Assembly: GCA_902632515.1 (NCBI GenBank)
Contig: CACPDA010000002.1
Coordinates: forward strand, 1 to 64,000
Direction of reading: 5' to 3'
DNA: 64,000 nt
Origin: an uncultured Pelagibacteraceae bacterium
GTDB lineage: Bacteria > Pseudomonadota > Alphaproteobacteria > Pelagibacterales > Pelagibacteraceae
Shown here: piece after piece, positions 1-10,047 of the stretch
Layout: every line of letters starts with the position of its first letter
How positions within the stretch are numbered: position 1 is the first letter of the stretch
Program-made: the position numbers and the translations under genes
The notes under the pieces: generated by a model
Seen by the model: only the letters and a program-made list of their open reading frames with translations
Told to the model about the DNA's origin: nothing
Databases searched by the model: none

Positions 1-228
1 TATTATCTTTTTATCAAATGAATATTTTTTAATTTCATAAACATTAAGGGGGCCACCCGACAAAATAATTCCTTTTACAGTGCTATCTATATTTTTGCTT
101 TTTACTTTTTTATGACTAGTTATTTCTGAAAAAACTCCAAGTTCTCTGATTCTTCTTGCAATAAGTTGTGTAAATTGAGAACCAAAATCTATAATTAAAA
201 TCTTATCTAAACCTAGATCAAGACTCAT
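1..228 (-). CDS. guaA: GMP synthase, N-terminal part (runs off window)
   Basis: This is the first 76 residues of the glutamine-hydrolysing GMP synthase, which converts XMP to GMP in the cytoplasm. The translation reads [20 protein letters not shown] near the start and then GIILSGGP. These are the hallmark N-terminal motifs of the class I glutamine amidotransferase domain of GuaA. The catalytic Cys and the ATP-pyrophosphatase domain lie beyond position 1. The ATG is at 226-228 and overlaps the end of the upstream TPR gene by 11 bp, so guaB, the TPR gene and guaA form one co-directional guanine-nucleotide operon. The identification is strong although only the start is visible. Confidence 0.93.
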   Translation of the reverse strand, partial: MSLDLGLDKILIIDFGSQFTQLIARRIRELGVFSEITSHKKVKSKNIDSTVKGIILSGGPLNVYEIKKYSFDKKII

Positions 229-655
229 TTTTTGGTTCTATGTTCTTAAGAGTATCTAAAATATCATTATTTTCTTCACATAAATTTTTACAAACTTTAG
301 TAAATGTTTTTGATAAATCTTTAACCTTAGAATAATTTGATTTTTCAAGTCCTATTTTCATTAACATCAAAATGGCTTCTTCGTTATCAGGTTCGATTAA
401 TAGTGTTGCGTCTAAATTTTTCTCCTCTTTTTTTTGATCATCCTGTTGATTATAAATTTTTGCTAAATATAAATATGAACTTGAATCTTTTGGATTAAAA
501 ACAATACTTCTTTCAAACATAAATTTTGCATCCTCATATTTTTTATCGTTAAATAATTTTAAACCCTTATCAAAAAATTTTTCACTCCCAATAGCACTTG
601 TAAAAATACTAATTGCGAAATAAAAAAATAAAATTAGTTTTATAATTGTTTTCAT
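218..655 (-). CDS. Small secreted TPR-repeat protein
   Basis: This is a 145-residue protein with an N-terminal hydrophobic signal segment (residues about 4-22). It is followed by tetratricopeptide-like repeats (residues about 25-95: a [13 protein letters not shown] helix pair, then [12 protein letters not shown] and a third unit around [15 protein letters not shown]). TPRs are protein-protein interaction scaffolds, and an export signal suggests a periplasmic or membrane-anchored role. It sits between guaB (6 bp away) and guaA (11-bp overlap), so it is probably co-transcribed with them. Nothing in it indicates a nucleotide-metabolism function. No specific family could be recognised. Confidence 0.8.
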   Translation of the reverse strand: MKTIIKLILFFYFAISIFTSAIGSEKFFDKGLKLFNDKKYEDAKFMFERSIVFNPKDSSSYLYLAKIYNQQDDQKKEEKNLDATLLIEPDNEEAILMLMKIGLEKSNYSKVKDLSKTFTKVCKNLCEENNDILDTLKNIEPKNES

Positions 656-660
656 ATATT

Positions 661-1731
661 CTAATTATTGTCTTTTACTATATCAACATTATGAACTTTA
701 CTTTCATAAAATCCAGCCTTTGTAATTTTAACAAACTGCGGTTTATTTCTTAAATATTTTATTTGTTTAGAACCAAGATAACCCATAGATGATCTTAAAC
801 CACCAACTAATTTAAATATCACTTTGCTAACTTTTCCCTTATATTTAGCCAAACCCTCAACACCTTCAGGAACATATTTTGCAGAATCTTTTTGTTTAGA
901 TTGAAAATATCTGTCAGCTGATCCTTTATTCATTGCCCCTACAGAACCCATTCCTCTAAAACTTTTAAATAATTTTCCATTTTTTTTAATCAATTTACCA
1001 GGTGTTTCTTCGGTACCAGAGAATAATGATCCAATCATTACTGCATCTGCACCTGCTGCAAAAGCTTTAGCTAAATCACCAGAATATTTAATGCCGCCAT
1101 CAGAAATTATCTTAATATTCCGATTTTTGATGCCACCTTTTACATTTAAAATGGCGCTTAATTGAGGAACACCAATGCCAGCTACTAATCTAGTAGTACA
1201 AATGGAACCAGGTCCAATTCCAACCTTAATAATATCTACTCCCAATTTATGCAGATATTTTGCAGCTTCAGCTGTAGCAATATTTCCTGCACATAAAGCA
1301 GTTTTTTTGTTCTTTCTTTTTTTTATAAATTTAATTATTTCAGCTACTTTTTTGGTATGACCATGGGCTGTGTCGACTACTATCATGTCGATATTTTCTT
1401 TTAATACTGCTTCAGCTCTTTTAAACTCATTTGGTCCTGCACCTACTGCTGCACCTACTAATAACTTATATTTTTTTACTTTCTTTATTTCATTAATTTG
1501 TTTTTTTATTTCTAAATTTCTATGAATTATTCCAAGACCACCAGCTTTAGCCATTGCAATCGCCATTTTACTTTCAGTTACAGTATCCATAGCTGAGGAA
1601 AGTAATGGGATCTTTAATTTTAAAAATTTAGTCAAAATAATACTCGTATCTACTTCAGCAGGCAATATCTCCGAATATTTAGGAGCTAATGTTACATCAT
1701 CAAAGGTGAATGCTTCTTTTATAGGAACCAT
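661..1731 (-). CDS. guaB: IMP dehydrogenase lacking the CBS (Bateman) domain
   Basis: The 356-residue protein oxidises IMP to XMP, the first step to GMP. The IMPDH barrel is complete: [10 protein letters not shown] at the N-terminus, the catalytic loop GPGSICTTR with Cys178, the DGGI phosphate site, RGMGS, and the flap residues around VPEGVEG. Usual bacterial IMPDH has about 490 residues with two CBS domains inserted in the barrel. Here the chain passes directly from the helix around residues 75-88 to VGAAVGAG at 92, so the regulatory CBS pair is absent. GMP reductase has a similar length, but the flap motif and the neighbouring guaA favour IMPDH. Loss of CBS predicts loss of purine-nucleotide allostery. 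Confidence 0.88.
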   Translation of the reverse strand: MVPIKEAFTFDDVTLAPKYSEILPAEVDTSIILTKFLKLKIPLLSSAMDTVTESKMAIAMAKAGGLGIIHRNLEIKKQINEIKKVKKYKLLVGAAVGAGPNEFKRAEAVLKENIDMIVVDTAHGHTKKVAEIIKFIKKRKNKKTALCAGNIATAEAAKYLHKLGVDIIKVGIGPGSICTTRLVAGIGVPQLSAILNVKGGIKNRNIKIISDGGIKYSGDLAKAFAAGADAVMIGSLFSGTEETPGKLIKKNGKLFKSFRGMGSVGAMNKGSADRYFQSKQKDSAKYVPEGVEGLAKYKGKVSKVIFKLVGGLRSSMGYLGSKQIKYLRNKPQFVKITKAGFYESKVHNVDIVKDNN

Positions 1732-1768
1732 AATCTTTTATATACGATTCCTTTTAATTTAAAAGAGT

Positions 1769-2380
1769 CTATCTTAGTTTTTTACAAATGATAAAACTTT
1801 CTTTAGAGTCTTTTCGACTAGATTGAGGTTTAAAAACCTTTACTTCCTTATAAATATTTTTTCCAAGTGCGACAATTTCATTAAATGATCCACCCATAAA
1901 AATTTTTGAGATAAAAACACCATTTGAAGAGATTACATCTTTTGAAAAAATCATGGCGTCTTTACATAACTCTCCTGTTTGTATCGAGTCTATATTTTTT
2001 ATTCCAGTTGTATTTACAGCCATATCTGAAAGAATAACATCAAGTCCTTTACTTAATAAAACTTTAATTTCTTTTTGAATATTTGGGTCAGTAAAATCAC
2101 CTTTTATTTGAATTGTATTATCAATACTTTCCATTTTTTTGAGATCTAAAGAAATTATTTTTCCATTTTTAACAACTTTTGAAACGTATTGTGACCAACT
2201 TCCAGGAGCAGCTCCTATATCTAAAACTGACATGCCGCCCTTAAAAATTTTAAATTTTTCATTAATTTCAATTAATTTATAAGCTGATCTTGCCCTATAT
2301 CCGTCAACTTTAGATTGGCGAACATAGATATCTCTTCTTTGTTTATTTATCCAGTTTTTTGAAATCTTATTCTTTTTCAA
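1769..2380 (-). CDS. rlmE: 23S rRNA (uridine-2'-O) methyltransferase RlmE/FtsJ
   Basis: The 203-residue protein has the Rossmann SAM-binding motif VLDIGAAPGSWSQ (about residues 53-65) preceded by the RSAYKLIEI segment typical of RlmE. It also has a central ILSDMA motif and a C-terminal SFIICKKLR strand. The conserved K-D-K-E tetrad positions are consistent with 2'-O-ribose methylation of U2552 in the 50S subunit. Length matches the family. The gene abuts the upstream glycosyltransferase with no spacer, so transcription is probably shared. No anomalies were seen. Confidence 0.92.
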   Translation of the reverse strand: MKKNKISKNWINKQRRDIYVRQSKVDGYRARSAYKLIEINEKFKIFKGGMSVLDIGAAPGSWSQYVSKVVKNGKIISLDLKKMESIDNTIQIKGDFTDPNIQKEIKVLLSKGLDVILSDMAVNTTGIKNIDSIQTGELCKDAMIFSKDVISSNGVFISKIFMGGSFNEIVALGKNIYKEVKVFKPQSSRKDSKESFIICKKLR

Positions 2381-3292
2381 TTAATTATTATATCTTAGGC
2401 TTTTGAAAATTTTCTTATTACTCAAAGTTTCAATTTCAATTTTAATATTTTTATCAACCCTCATATCTTTTCCATCTTTCCAAATACCTGCTGCAAGATG
2501 TAAAATTCCTATTTCATAATTTGGTAAATAAGGCTCTACAAATGTATCATTTACTTCGTCATATTTAGGTAACAAATTGCTTGTAATCCAGTTACAATTC
2601 AAAGGTAAAAACTCTGTTTCTAATTCATCAATATAGACTGACATATTAATTGCTAAACCTTCAGAGCCAAAAATATTTCCTGCTTTTAAGGTTTGACCTA
2701 AATTTTTTTGCCAAATTTTCCATCCTTTTGAGTTTTTTTCTAAAGAAAAAACACCAATATTTATATGAGGTGCAAATGCTAATTTTCTAGCTTTAGAGTA
2801 TGAAATTTTTGATTTGATTGCATGTTTGAAATTTTGAGATTTAATGATAGCTAGTTTTCCGAATAACCAATTTACCTTTGATGTTATCTTATAGCCTGGG
2901 CCAATGGTTTGTGTAATACCTAATTTTCCATTATCACAAGCTTTAAAATACAAATCTATGCAATCCCAGTTATTTACCCAAGCATCACAATCTATCCATA
3001 AGTATTTTTCATAATTAGGGAAATATTTAGGCAAAAAAGCTCTAGAGACTTGGCTTTTTAACCACTCTTGACCTTTTACTTTATATCCTGGCACCTCAAT
3101 GTCCCACTCTGCAGGTTTTATTTCATCAACATTTTTTTTTAAAATATTTATCTGTTCTTTTGTTAATCCAGAGTCCAAAATACAAATTGCAATACTTTCA
3201 CTTTGTTTAAATTTTTTTATGGAGTCTATCAACTCCTCAAGTAAAGGAAAATAATTAGCATCAGCTAATGATACAATTACATTTTTTTTCAT
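2381..3292 (-). CDS. Putative glycosyltransferase with a DxD-type motif
   Basis: The 303-residue soluble protein starts with a beta-strand IVSLADANYFPLLEELIDSI. It carries YLWIDCDAWV (about residues 97-106), a DxD-like metal/nucleotide-sugar site resembling retaining GT-A enzymes such as family GT8. A second conserved-looking stretch, ILHLAAGIWKDG, near the C-terminus could be the acceptor or second metal-binding region. There is no signal peptide or membrane segment. It lies between rlmE and pssA in a tight minus-strand run (1-bp overlap with pssA), but its sugar and acceptor cannot be inferred. The family assignment is tentative. Confidence 0.6.
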   Translation of the reverse strand: MKKNVIVSLADANYFPLLEELIDSIKKFKQSESIAICILDSGLTKEQINILKKNVDEIKPAEWDIEVPGYKVKGQEWLKSQVSRAFLPKYFPNYEKYLWIDCDAWVNNWDCIDLYFKACDNGKLGITQTIGPGYKITSKVNWLFGKLAIIKSQNFKHAIKSKISYSKARKLAFAPHINIGVFSLEKNSKGWKIWQKNLGQTLKAGNIFGSEGLAINMSVYIDELETEFLPLNCNWITSNLLPKYDEVNDTFVEPYLPNYEIGILHLAAGIWKDGKDMRVDKNIKIEIETLSNKKIFKSLRYNN

Positions 3293-4095
3293 TACAGTAT
3301 ATCTTCAAGATCATCATCATCTTGAATTCTGTCATTTTCATGTTGTTTCTTTATTTTTTGAAAGTGAATGAAACTTATAGGTAATAATAAAAGGTAAATA
3401 ACAGCGCTTAATGCAATTACATTAAATGTATAGATTAGTAAAAGTCCAAAAAATAATACTATGCTAAACAATAGAAAAATTGTTGTTCTTCTTGGAATAA
3501 CTATTTTTTTAAAAGAATAAGTTGGGAATTTACTAATTAGTAAAAAAGATGTGCCAATAAAAAAAATTGGTACAATTATATCATAATTTAATTGATACAA
3601 ATTAAATCCACTTAAACTTATAATTAAAGGTGTTAGAACCAAGATTCCTCCTGCTGGTGACGGAACTCCCTCAAAAAAATTATCTCTCCATGAAGGTTCT
3701 TGATTAGAATTTATATTAAATCTTGCTAATCTTAAAGCAACGCAAATTACATAAACTAAACATAATAACCAACCAAATCTTCCAAGTGTATTTAGTTTCC
3801 AAAAAAACATTATAAATGCTGGGGCAACTCCAAAACTTATCATATCAGTAAGAGAGTCTAGTTCTTTCCCAACTTTTGAGGTGCCTTTAATTAATCTTGC
3901 AATTCTACCATCTAATCCATCAATCAATGCTGCAAATATGATTGCTATTATTGCTAATTCAAATCTTCCATCCAACGCAAATCTAATCGAAGTTAAACCA
4001 ATACAAACTCCAATAAGAGTTAGCATATTTGGTAAAATTACTCTTGCACTTTTTTTATCAGTTACAATTTTAAAATTTTTTTTTTGCGGTTCCAT
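3292..4095 (-). CDS. pssA: CDP-diacylglycerol-serine O-phosphatidyltransferase
   Basis: The 267-residue membrane protein makes phosphatidylserine from CDP-diacylglycerol and serine. The CDP-alcohol phosphatidyltransferase signature is clear at residues about 58-83: DG then AR, G and two Asp residues at the canonical spacing, ending ELDSLTDMISFG. About six to eight hydrophobic helices follow. The acidic tail (DDDDLEDIL) is a minor peculiarity. The gene overlaps psd by one base and follows it in transcription. The two therefore form the phosphatidylethanolamine pathway pair, as in many alphaproteobacteria. Confidence 0.92.
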   Translation of the reverse strand: MEPQKKNFKIVTDKKSARVILPNMLTLIGVCIGLTSIRFALDGRFELAIIAIIFAALIDGLDGRIARLIKGTSKVGKELDSLTDMISFGVAPAFIMFFWKLNTLGRFGWLLCLVYVICVALRLARFNINSNQEPSWRDNFFEGVPSPAGGILVLTPLIISLSGFNLYQLNYDIIVPIFFIGTSFLLISKFPTYSFKKIVIPRRTTIFLLFSIVLFFGLLLIYTFNVIALSAVIYLLLLPISFIHFQKIKKQHENDRIQDDDDLEDIL

Positions 4096-4742
4096 TATTT
4101 TTTAGCTAACAAAGTTTCTCCAGCTATTGATGTTTGACCCATCTTGACTAACGGCTCATAATTTTCGTAATATACATCTGCTCTACTTCCAAATCTTATC
4201 ATTCCTATTCTATCACCTTGTTTTAATTCCTGATCCTTATTTGACTCACACACTATTCTTCGAGCAACTAAACCAGCAATTTGTACTACTACTATGTCAT
4301 TATTATTTAAGTCTTTTATTTTATAGTAATTTCTCTCATTATCTTCACTCGCTTTATCCAAAGAAGCATTTAAAAATTTTCCAGGCTTATATAAAATTTC
4401 TTCAATCTTTCCGCTGCAAGGTGTTCTATTAACATGGCAGTCAAAAACATTCATAAATATGCTTATCTTTTTAAATTTTTTATTTTCTAAACCAAGTTCA
4501 CTTGGGCCATTAACTTCTTCAACTTTAATTATCTCTCCATCTGCTGGGCTAACAAGATAATTGTCATTACTTATGATTATTCTATCTGGATCTCTAAAAA
4601 AATAATAAACCCAAATAGTTAAAATTAATCCCACTAAACCCAAGAAAGAGTTTAATGAGTAAAATATAATTGTTATTATGCCGGCTATAACTAAAAATTT
4701 ATAGCCTTCAGCGTGAATCTTTGGAAATATCTTACTAAACAT
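4095..4742 (-). CDS. psd: Phosphatidylserine decarboxylase proenzyme (short type)
   Basis: The 215-residue protein decarboxylates phosphatidylserine to phosphatidylethanolamine. Two N-terminal hydrophobic segments (about residues 15-48) are followed by FRDPDR, VSPADGEI, MNVFDCHVNR and the C-terminal IRFGSRADVY. The Gly-Ser bond in FGS is the expected self-cleavage site that generates the pyruvoyl cofactor on the small subunit. The length matches the short (PSD-A) class rather than the roughly 300-residue enterobacterial form. It is transcribed divergently from icd and is translationally linked to pssA. Confidence 0.92.
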   Translation of the reverse strand: MFSKIFPKIHAEGYKFLVIAGIITIIFYSLNSFLGLVGLILTIWVYYFFRDPDRIIISNDNYLVSPADGEIIKVEEVNGPSELGLENKKFKKISIFMNVFDCHVNRTPCSGKIEEILYKPGKFLNASLDKASEDNERNYYKIKDLNNNDIVVVQIAGLVARRIVCESNKDQELKQGDRIGMIRFGSRADVYYENYEPLVKMGQTSIAGETLLAKK

Positions 4743-4752
4743 ATTCTTCTAT

Positions 4753-4782
4753 TTGATAATTTTTCATTAATATGTATATAAA
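4753..4782 (+). promoter_or_regulatory. Candidate sigma-70 promoter for icd
   Basis: TTGATA at 4753-4758 and TATAAA at 4777-4782 are separated by 18 bp, about 35 bp before the icd GTG start. The AT-rich background makes such matches common, so this is a moderate call based on position and spacing. Confidence 0.5.
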
Positions 4783-4817
4783 ATCGCGAAATTCAATTAT
4801 TAAGATAATATAATAAA

Positions 4818-6032
4818 GTGAGTAAAATTAACGTAAAAAACCCTGTCGTAGAGTTAGATGGTGATGAAATGACCAGAATAATTTGGGAATTCATCAAAAA
4901 TAAATTAATTCTTCCATATCTTGATTTAGGAATTGAATATTATGATCTTGGAATGAAGAGTAGAGACAATACTAATGACCAAATAACTATTGACTCAGCA
5001 AATGCGATTAAAAAAATTGGGGTTGGAATAAAATGTGCAACAATTACTCCAGATGAAGCTCGCGTTGAGGAGTTTAAATTAAAAAAGATGTGGAGATCAC
5101 CAAATGGAACAATAAGAAATATTATTGGTGGTACAGTTTTTAGAGAGCCTATAATTTGTTCTAATATTCCAAAGTTAGTACCTTCATGGTCAGACCCAGT
5201 CGTGATTGGAAGACATGCATTTGGAGATCAGTATAGAGCAACAGATTTCAAAGTACCTGGCAAAGGTAAAATGGAAATTAAATGGACTTCTGAAGATGGT
5301 AAAAAAGAAATTAAACATGAAGTTTTTAATTTCACCGGTCCTGGTGTAGCTCTTTCAATGTACAATTTAGACAAATCAATAGAGGATTTTGCGAGATCGT
5401 GTTTCAATTATGGTTTGATTAAAAAATGGCCTGTCTATCTTTCTACTAAAAATACAATTCTTAAAAAGTACGATGGAAGATTTAAAGAAATTTTTGAAGA
5501 AGTTTTTAATAATGAGTTTAAAAATAAATTTAAAGAAAACAACATCATTTATGAACACAGACTAATTGATGACATGGTAGCCTGTGCAATGAAATGGAGT
5601 GGAAAATATATCTGGGCTTGTAAAAATTATGATGGAGATGTTCAATCAGATACAATGGCACAAGGTTATGGATCTTTAGGTTTAATGACAAGTACATTGT
5701 TGACTCCTGATGGAAAAATAATGGAGGCTGAAGCGGCCCATGGAACAGTTACTCGACACTATAGAATGCATCAAGAAGGAAAAGAAACTTCAACTAATCC
5801 AATAGCTTCTATATTTGCTTGGACAAGAGGATTAGCTCATAGAGGTAAGCTTGATAATAATAATGAACTAATTAAATTTGCTAATACGATTGAGCAAGTT
5901 TGCATAGATTGTGTAGAAAATGGTTCAATGACAAAAGATCTTGCAATATTAATAGGTCCCTCAAGTAAATATTTAACTACAAATCAGTTTTTAGATGTAA
6001 TTGATAATAATTTGAGAAAAAAACTAAATTAA
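4818..6032 (+). CDS. icd: NADP-dependent isocitrate dehydrogenase (eukaryotic-type, class II)
   Basis: The 404-residue TCA-cycle enzyme converts isocitrate to 2-oxoglutarate. The N-terminus ([14 protein letters not shown]), the substrate loop [28 protein letters not shown] and the cofactor segment [11 protein letters not shown] match the homodimeric IDH of mitochondria and many alphaproteobacteria, not the E. coli type. The start is GTG at 4818, which gives the expected N-terminus. The gene has its own candidate promoter and ends 9 bp inside the convergent alaS gene. Confidence 0.95.
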   Translation: MSKINVKNPVVELDGDEMTRIIWEFIKNKLILPYLDLGIEYYDLGMKSRDNTNDQITIDSANAIKKIGVGIKCATITPDEARVEEFKLKKMWRSPNGTIRNIIGGTVFREPIICSNIPKLVPSWSDPVVIGRHAFGDQYRATDFKVPGKGKMEIKWTSEDGKKEIKHEVFNFTGPGVALSMYNLDKSIEDFARSCFNYGLIKKWPVYLSTKNTILKKYDGRFKEIFEEVFNNEFKNKFKENNIIYEHRLIDDMVACAMKWSGKYIWACKNYDGDVQSDTMAQGYGSLGLMTSTLLTPDGKIMEAEAAHGTVTRHYRMHQEGKETSTNPIASIFAWTRGLAHRGKLDNNNELIKFANTIEQVCIDCVENGSMTKDLAILIGPSSKYLTTNQFLDVIDNNLRKKLN

Positions 6033-8690
6033 ATCTTTTAATTTTTTAAATGCCTCATCAATTTTATCTTTATTTAGTCCACCTGCTTGTGCAAAATCTT
6101 TTCTTCCACCCCCACCTTTGCCGCCTATAATCTCTGAGCCTAATTTTGCAAATTTTACAGCATCGTATTTATCAATAAATTTTTCAGTGATACCAACTGC
6201 TAATCCAACTTTATCTTCACTACTTGCAAAAACAATCACTATTCCATCGCCTAATTCTTTTTTTCCACTATCAACTAATTTTCTTAAATCTTTAGGAGGT
6301 AAATCTTGTACTTTTTGAAATCTAACTTTAATATTATTTATCTTTTGATCATTTATTATGTTTTTTGTTTTATCTTGAAGAACTGAGCTGACATTTAATT
6401 GTTCGAGTTGTTTTGAGAGATTTTTGATATTTTCTTTTAAATCTTTATTATCAACTTTAGGTTTACCTCCAAGTTTTATGATTTGCGATGATAACTCTTT
6501 GATAATCTCCTCATTTTTTTGCGATGATAAAATCGACAACTTCTCTTTATTCTTAATAAAATCCTCGAGCTGTTCATCTCTTAAAGCTTCAACTCTTCTT
6601 ACTCCTGCAGCAATAGATGATTGGCTTACTGTTTTAAATTTTCCAATATCTCCAGTGCTTTTTACATGAGTTCCTCCACACAATTCTGTTGAGAAATATT
6701 TCTCTTTTTCTTTACCCATGGACACAACACGAACTTCCTCTCCATATTTTTCTCCAAAGAAAGCTAACGCGCCTTTTTCTATAGCTGATTTTGGTGTCAT
6801 AATTCTTGTTGTTACTTCAGAATTATTTGAAACATACTCATTTACTAATTTATCAATACTCTCTAGCTCTTCATTAGTAATTGGTTTCATATGACTAAAA
6901 TCAAATCTTAACCTATCTGGAGCAACTAATGATCCTTTTTGCATAACGTGTTTGCCTAAGATTCTTCTCAAGGACTCATGTAATAAGTGTGTAGCAGAAT
7001 GGTAAGCTTTTAAATTATTTCTTCTCTCCACATCTATTTTCATCTCAACTACGTCATTGATTTTTATTTCACCACTTTTTAAAGATCCATAATGAACAAA
7101 TAAATCTCCGAGTTTTTTTTGTGTATCTTCGACTTCAAAGACAGTATTTCCAGAAATTATTGTACCTTTATCTCCAAGTTGACCTCCTGACTCCCCATAA
7201 AATGGGGTTTGATTTGTAATTATCATTCCCTCTTCGCCAGTAGACAAAGATTTTGTCTCTTTATTATTTTTTATAAGATTTAACACAACCCCTTCGGACT
7301 GATTAGACTCGTAACCTAAAAATTCTGTAGGACCAGTTTTATCTTTAATTGAAAACCAAATTGCCTCTTCGGAACTGTCTCCAGAACCTTTCCAATTCTT
7401 TTTTGCGAGCTCTTTACTTTTTTTCATCAATTCATCAAATTTCTTATGATCAACTTTAAGTGATTTATTTTTTAAAATATCTTCTGTGAGATCTAATGGA
7501 AAACCGTAGGTGTCATATAATTTGAAAGCTACATCACCTGGTAAAATTTTATCTATCTTTAAAATTTCATCATTTAAAATTTTGATACCTCTATCAAGTA
7601 AAACTAAAAATTTTTCCTCTTCCATCCTTAAAGTTTCTGTAATGAGAGATTGAGACCTTTCAAGCTCTGGGTAGTTTCCTGACATTTCTTTTTTTAATGA
7701 GGCAAAAATTTTATAAAAAATTGGTTCCTTAGATCCTAACAAATGAGAATGTCTCATTCCTCTTCTCATGATTCTTCTCAGAACATATCCACGACCTTCA
7801 TTTGAAGGCAAAACACCTTCGGCCAAAAGAAATGAACTTGCTCTTAAATGATCGGCAATGACTCTAAAACTTGATATATTTTTATCTTCTTGTTTTACTT
7901 TTGTTACTTCAGATATTGAGCTTATCAGTTTTTTAAAATGGTCGGTTTGATAATTATCATGAGTACCCTGTAAGAGAGCTGCAATTCTCTCTAGTCCCAT
8001 TCCTGTATCAACAGATGGTTTCGGTAAATCTATTCTTTTATCTTTTGAAACTTGCTCATACTGCATGAAAACTAAGTTCCAAATTTCAATAAAACGATCT
8101 CCATCCTGATCTTTGGTGCCTGGTAAACCACCTTTTAAATGATCACCATGATCATAAAATATTTCTGAACAAGGTCCGCAGGGACCTGTTTCGCCCATTG
8201 ACCAGAAGTTATCTGATGTTGCAATTCTAATTATTCTATTGTCGCTAAAACCTGCTATTTTCTTCCAGAAATTAAAAGCTTCATCATCCTCATGAAAAAC
8301 AGTTACATAAAGCCTATTTTTATTTAAACCAAAATCTTTAGTGATTAAATTCCATGCAAGTTCAATTCCTCTTTCTTTAAAATAATCTCCAAAAGAAAAA
8401 TTCCCTAACATTTCAAAAAAAGTATGGTGTCGTGGTGTATAACCAACATTTTCTAAGTCGTTATGTTTTCCACCTGCTCGAACACATTTCTGAGATGTGG
8501 TAGCTCTTTGATAATCCCTTTTCTCCAAACCAGTAAACACATTTTTAAATTGAACCATCCCAGAATTGGCAAACATCAATGTTGGATCGTTATTGGGAAC
8601 TAAATTACTAGACTCAACTATCTTATGATCATTTTTTTCAAAATATTTTAAGAATGTTTCTCTTATTTCATTTAATGTTTTTTGAGCCAT
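6024..8690 (-). CDS. alaS: Alanine-tRNA ligase
   Basis: The 888-residue enzyme charges tRNA-Ala. The order is the class II catalytic core (residues about 1-260, with [10 protein letters not shown] and the [18 protein letters not shown] motif 2 region), the tRNA-recognition domain, and the editing domain with HSATHLLH (HxxxH) and CGGTH zinc-ligand motifs around residues 570-680. The C-terminal domain ends [16 protein letters not shown]. Length is normal for the family. The 3' end overlaps the icd stop region by 9 bp in convergent orientation. Confidence 0.97.
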   Translation of the reverse strand: MAQKTLNEIRETFLKYFEKNDHKIVESSNLVPNNDPTLMFANSGMVQFKNVFTGLEKRDYQRATTSQKCVRAGGKHNDLENVGYTPRHHTFFEMLGNFSFGDYFKERGIELAWNLITKDFGLNKNRLYVTVFHEDDEAFNFWKKIAGFSDNRIIRIATSDNFWSMGETGPCGPCSEIFYDHGDHLKGGLPGTKDQDGDRFIEIWNLVFMQYEQVSKDKRIDLPKPSVDTGMGLERIAALLQGTHDNYQTDHFKKLISSISEVTKVKQEDKNISSFRVIADHLRASSFLLAEGVLPSNEGRGYVLRRIMRRGMRHSHLLGSKEPIFYKIFASLKKEMSGNYPELERSQSLITETLRMEEEKFLVLLDRGIKILNDEILKIDKILPGDVAFKLYDTYGFPLDLTEDILKNKSLKVDHKKFDELMKKSKELAKKNWKGSGDSSEEAIWFSIKDKTGPTEFLGYESNQSEGVVLNLIKNNKETKSLSTGEEGMIITNQTPFYGESGGQLGDKGTIISGNTVFEVEDTQKKLGDLFVHYGSLKSGEIKINDVVEMKIDVERRNNLKAYHSATHLLHESLRRILGKHVMQKGSLVAPDRLRFDFSHMKPITNEELESIDKLVNEYVSNNSEVTTRIMTPKSAIEKGALAFFGEKYGEEVRVVSMGKEKEKYFSTELCGGTHVKSTGDIGKFKTVSQSSIAAGVRRVEALRDEQLEDFIKNKEKLSILSSQKNEEIIKELSSQIIKLGGKPKVDNKDLKENIKNLSKQLEQLNVSSVLQDKTKNIINDQKINNIKVRFQKVQDLPPKDLRKLVDSGKKELGDGIVIVFASSEDKVGLAVGITEKFIDKYDAVKFAKLGSEIIGGKGGGGRKDFAQAGGLNKDKIDEAFKKLKDLI

Positions 8691-8742
8691 ATTTTTAAAA
8701 TACAGCTTTTTTATTCTATGTCTAGATAACGATAAAAGGGGG

Positions 8743-8767
8743 AAAGGCGCTTATAATAAGCGCCTTT
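8743..8767 (-). terminator. Hairpin terminator downstream of recA
   Basis: An 11-bp perfect stem (arms 8743-8753 and 8757-8767, core GGCGC/GCGCC) closes a 3-nt loop in the gap between recA and alaS. The T-run after the stem on the minus strand is short and interrupted by Cs, so termination efficiency is uncertain. The position and GC-rich core in an AT-rich gap support it. Confidence 0.75.
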
Positions 8768-8792
8768 TATAATTTAAAGATGACTTTAAATC

Positions 8793-9941
8793 TTAGTTCT
8801 TTTTAGGAGTAGTAGTCTCTTTACTTGCTTCTTCTTTTTCAGCTACTTTCTTCTCTTTTTCAATCTTTTCAGGACTTAATGGATTTCCTTCAATTTTTTT
8901 TGAAATTACACCTGCTTTTTCTCTAATTGCCATTTCAATTTCTGCAGCAACTTGCGGGTTTTGAGCTAAATAGACTTTAGCATTTTCTCTTCCTTGTCCT
9001 ATTTTCTCACCTTTATAAGCATACCACGCTCCTGATTTTTCAATAATATCGGCTTTAGCTCCGAGGTCTACTAATTCACCCATTTTGCTAATTCCTTTTC
9101 CATACATCAAATCAAACTCAACAACTTTGAATGGCGGTGCAACTTTATTCTTAACTACTTTTACTCTAGTAGAGTTACCAATAATTTCATCTTTATCTTT
9201 AATGGCACCAATTCTTCTAATATCCATTCTAACAGATGAATAAAATTTAAGTGCATTTCCACCTGATGTTGTTTCTGGACTTCCAAACATAACTCCAATT
9301 TTCATTCTAATTTGATTTATGAAAATCATCATTGTATTTGTGTTAGAAATTGAACCTGTTAATTTTCTTAAAGCCTGACTCATTAATCTTGATTGAAGAC
9401 CAACATGATGGTCTCCCATTTCACCTTCAATTTCAGCTTTTGGAGTTAAAGCAGCGACCGAGTCAATTACGATAACTGAAATAGACCCTGATTTTACTAG
9501 TGTATCTGCTATTTCTAAAGCTTGCTCACCAGCATCTGGTTGTGAGATTAAAAGCTCTTCAGTATTAACTCCTAATTTTTTTGCATAAACTGGATCTAAA
9601 GCATGCTCTGCATCAACGAATGCACAAATTCCGCCAGCCTTTTGAGCTTCAGCAACAACTTGTAATGCTAGTGTTGTTTTTCCAGAAGACTCTGGTCCAT
9701 AAACTTCAATAATTCTTCCTTTTGGAAGACCGCCTATGCCTAAAGCCAAGTCCAAACTCAAAGAACCTGTAGATATCGACTCGATATCCATAGCTCTTTT
9801 TTCACCTAACTTCATAACTGAACCTTTTCCAAAGTTGTCAGTTATCTGGCTAATTGCAGCTTCTAACGCTTTATTTTTCTCTTTGCTTTCCAATTCTTGA
9901 TCTTTAGTAGATTTAACTACTTTTAGGTTATTTTTAGTCAT
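8793..9941 (-). CDS. recA: RecA recombinase
   Basis: The 382-residue RecA promotes homologous strand exchange and activates LexA/UmuD self-cleavage. The Walker A motif [11 protein letters not shown] is near residue 80, with [13 protein letters not shown] and the L1/L2 DNA-binding loops ([20 protein letters not shown]). A lysine/glutamate-rich tail (after about residue 350) is normal for the family. A GAAC-N7-GTAC element lies between the candidate -35 and -10 hexamers upstream, pointing to SOS control together with umuDC 3.4 kb away. Confidence 0.98.
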   Translation of the reverse strand: MTKNNLKVVKSTKDQELESKEKNKALEAAISQITDNFGKGSVMKLGEKRAMDIESISTGSLSLDLALGIGGLPKGRIIEVYGPESSGKTTLALQVVAEAQKAGGICAFVDAEHALDPVYAKKLGVNTEELLISQPDAGEQALEIADTLVKSGSISVIVIDSVAALTPKAEIEGEMGDHHVGLQSRLMSQALRKLTGSISNTNTMMIFINQIRMKIGVMFGSPETTSGGNALKFYSSVRMDIRRIGAIKDKDEIIGNSTRVKVVKNKVAPPFKVVEFDLMYGKGISKMGELVDLGAKADIIEKSGAWYAYKGEKIGQGRENAKVYLAQNPQVAAEIEMAIREKAGVISKKIEGNPLSPEKIEKEKKVAEKEEASKETTTPKKN

Positions 9942-9987
9942 TTTTTACCTCTTTTTTTAATATTTTTGTCACTCGAATCATAAAATA

Positions 9988-10015
9988 AATGTACACATTT
10001 TGTTCTCATTAGCAA
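9988..10015 (-). promoter_or_regulatory. Candidate recA promoter
   Basis: Read on the minus strand, TTGCTA (10010-10015) and TACATT (9988-9993) are separated by 16 bp. The SOS-box-like element occupies the spacer. The -10 match is imperfect, so the call rests partly on the overlapping operator. Confidence 0.45.
9991..10005 (-). promoter_or_regulatory. LexA (SOS) box of recA
   Basis: On the minus strand this reads GAAC-N7-GTAC, one base away from the alphaproteobacterial LexA consensus GAAC-N7-GAAC. It lies about 50-64 bp before the recA start codon, within the candidate promoter, where LexA binding would block transcription. No lexA gene is in the window. Confidence 0.7.
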
Positions 10016-10047
10016 GATTTATTTATTTTTAGCAAAAAATCTAGTCT

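Noticed and set aside
661..1731. GMP reductase as the identity of the CBS-less IMPDH-like gene
   Set aside because: The flap (VPEGVEG) and catalytic loop match IMP dehydrogenase, and guaA is in the same operon.
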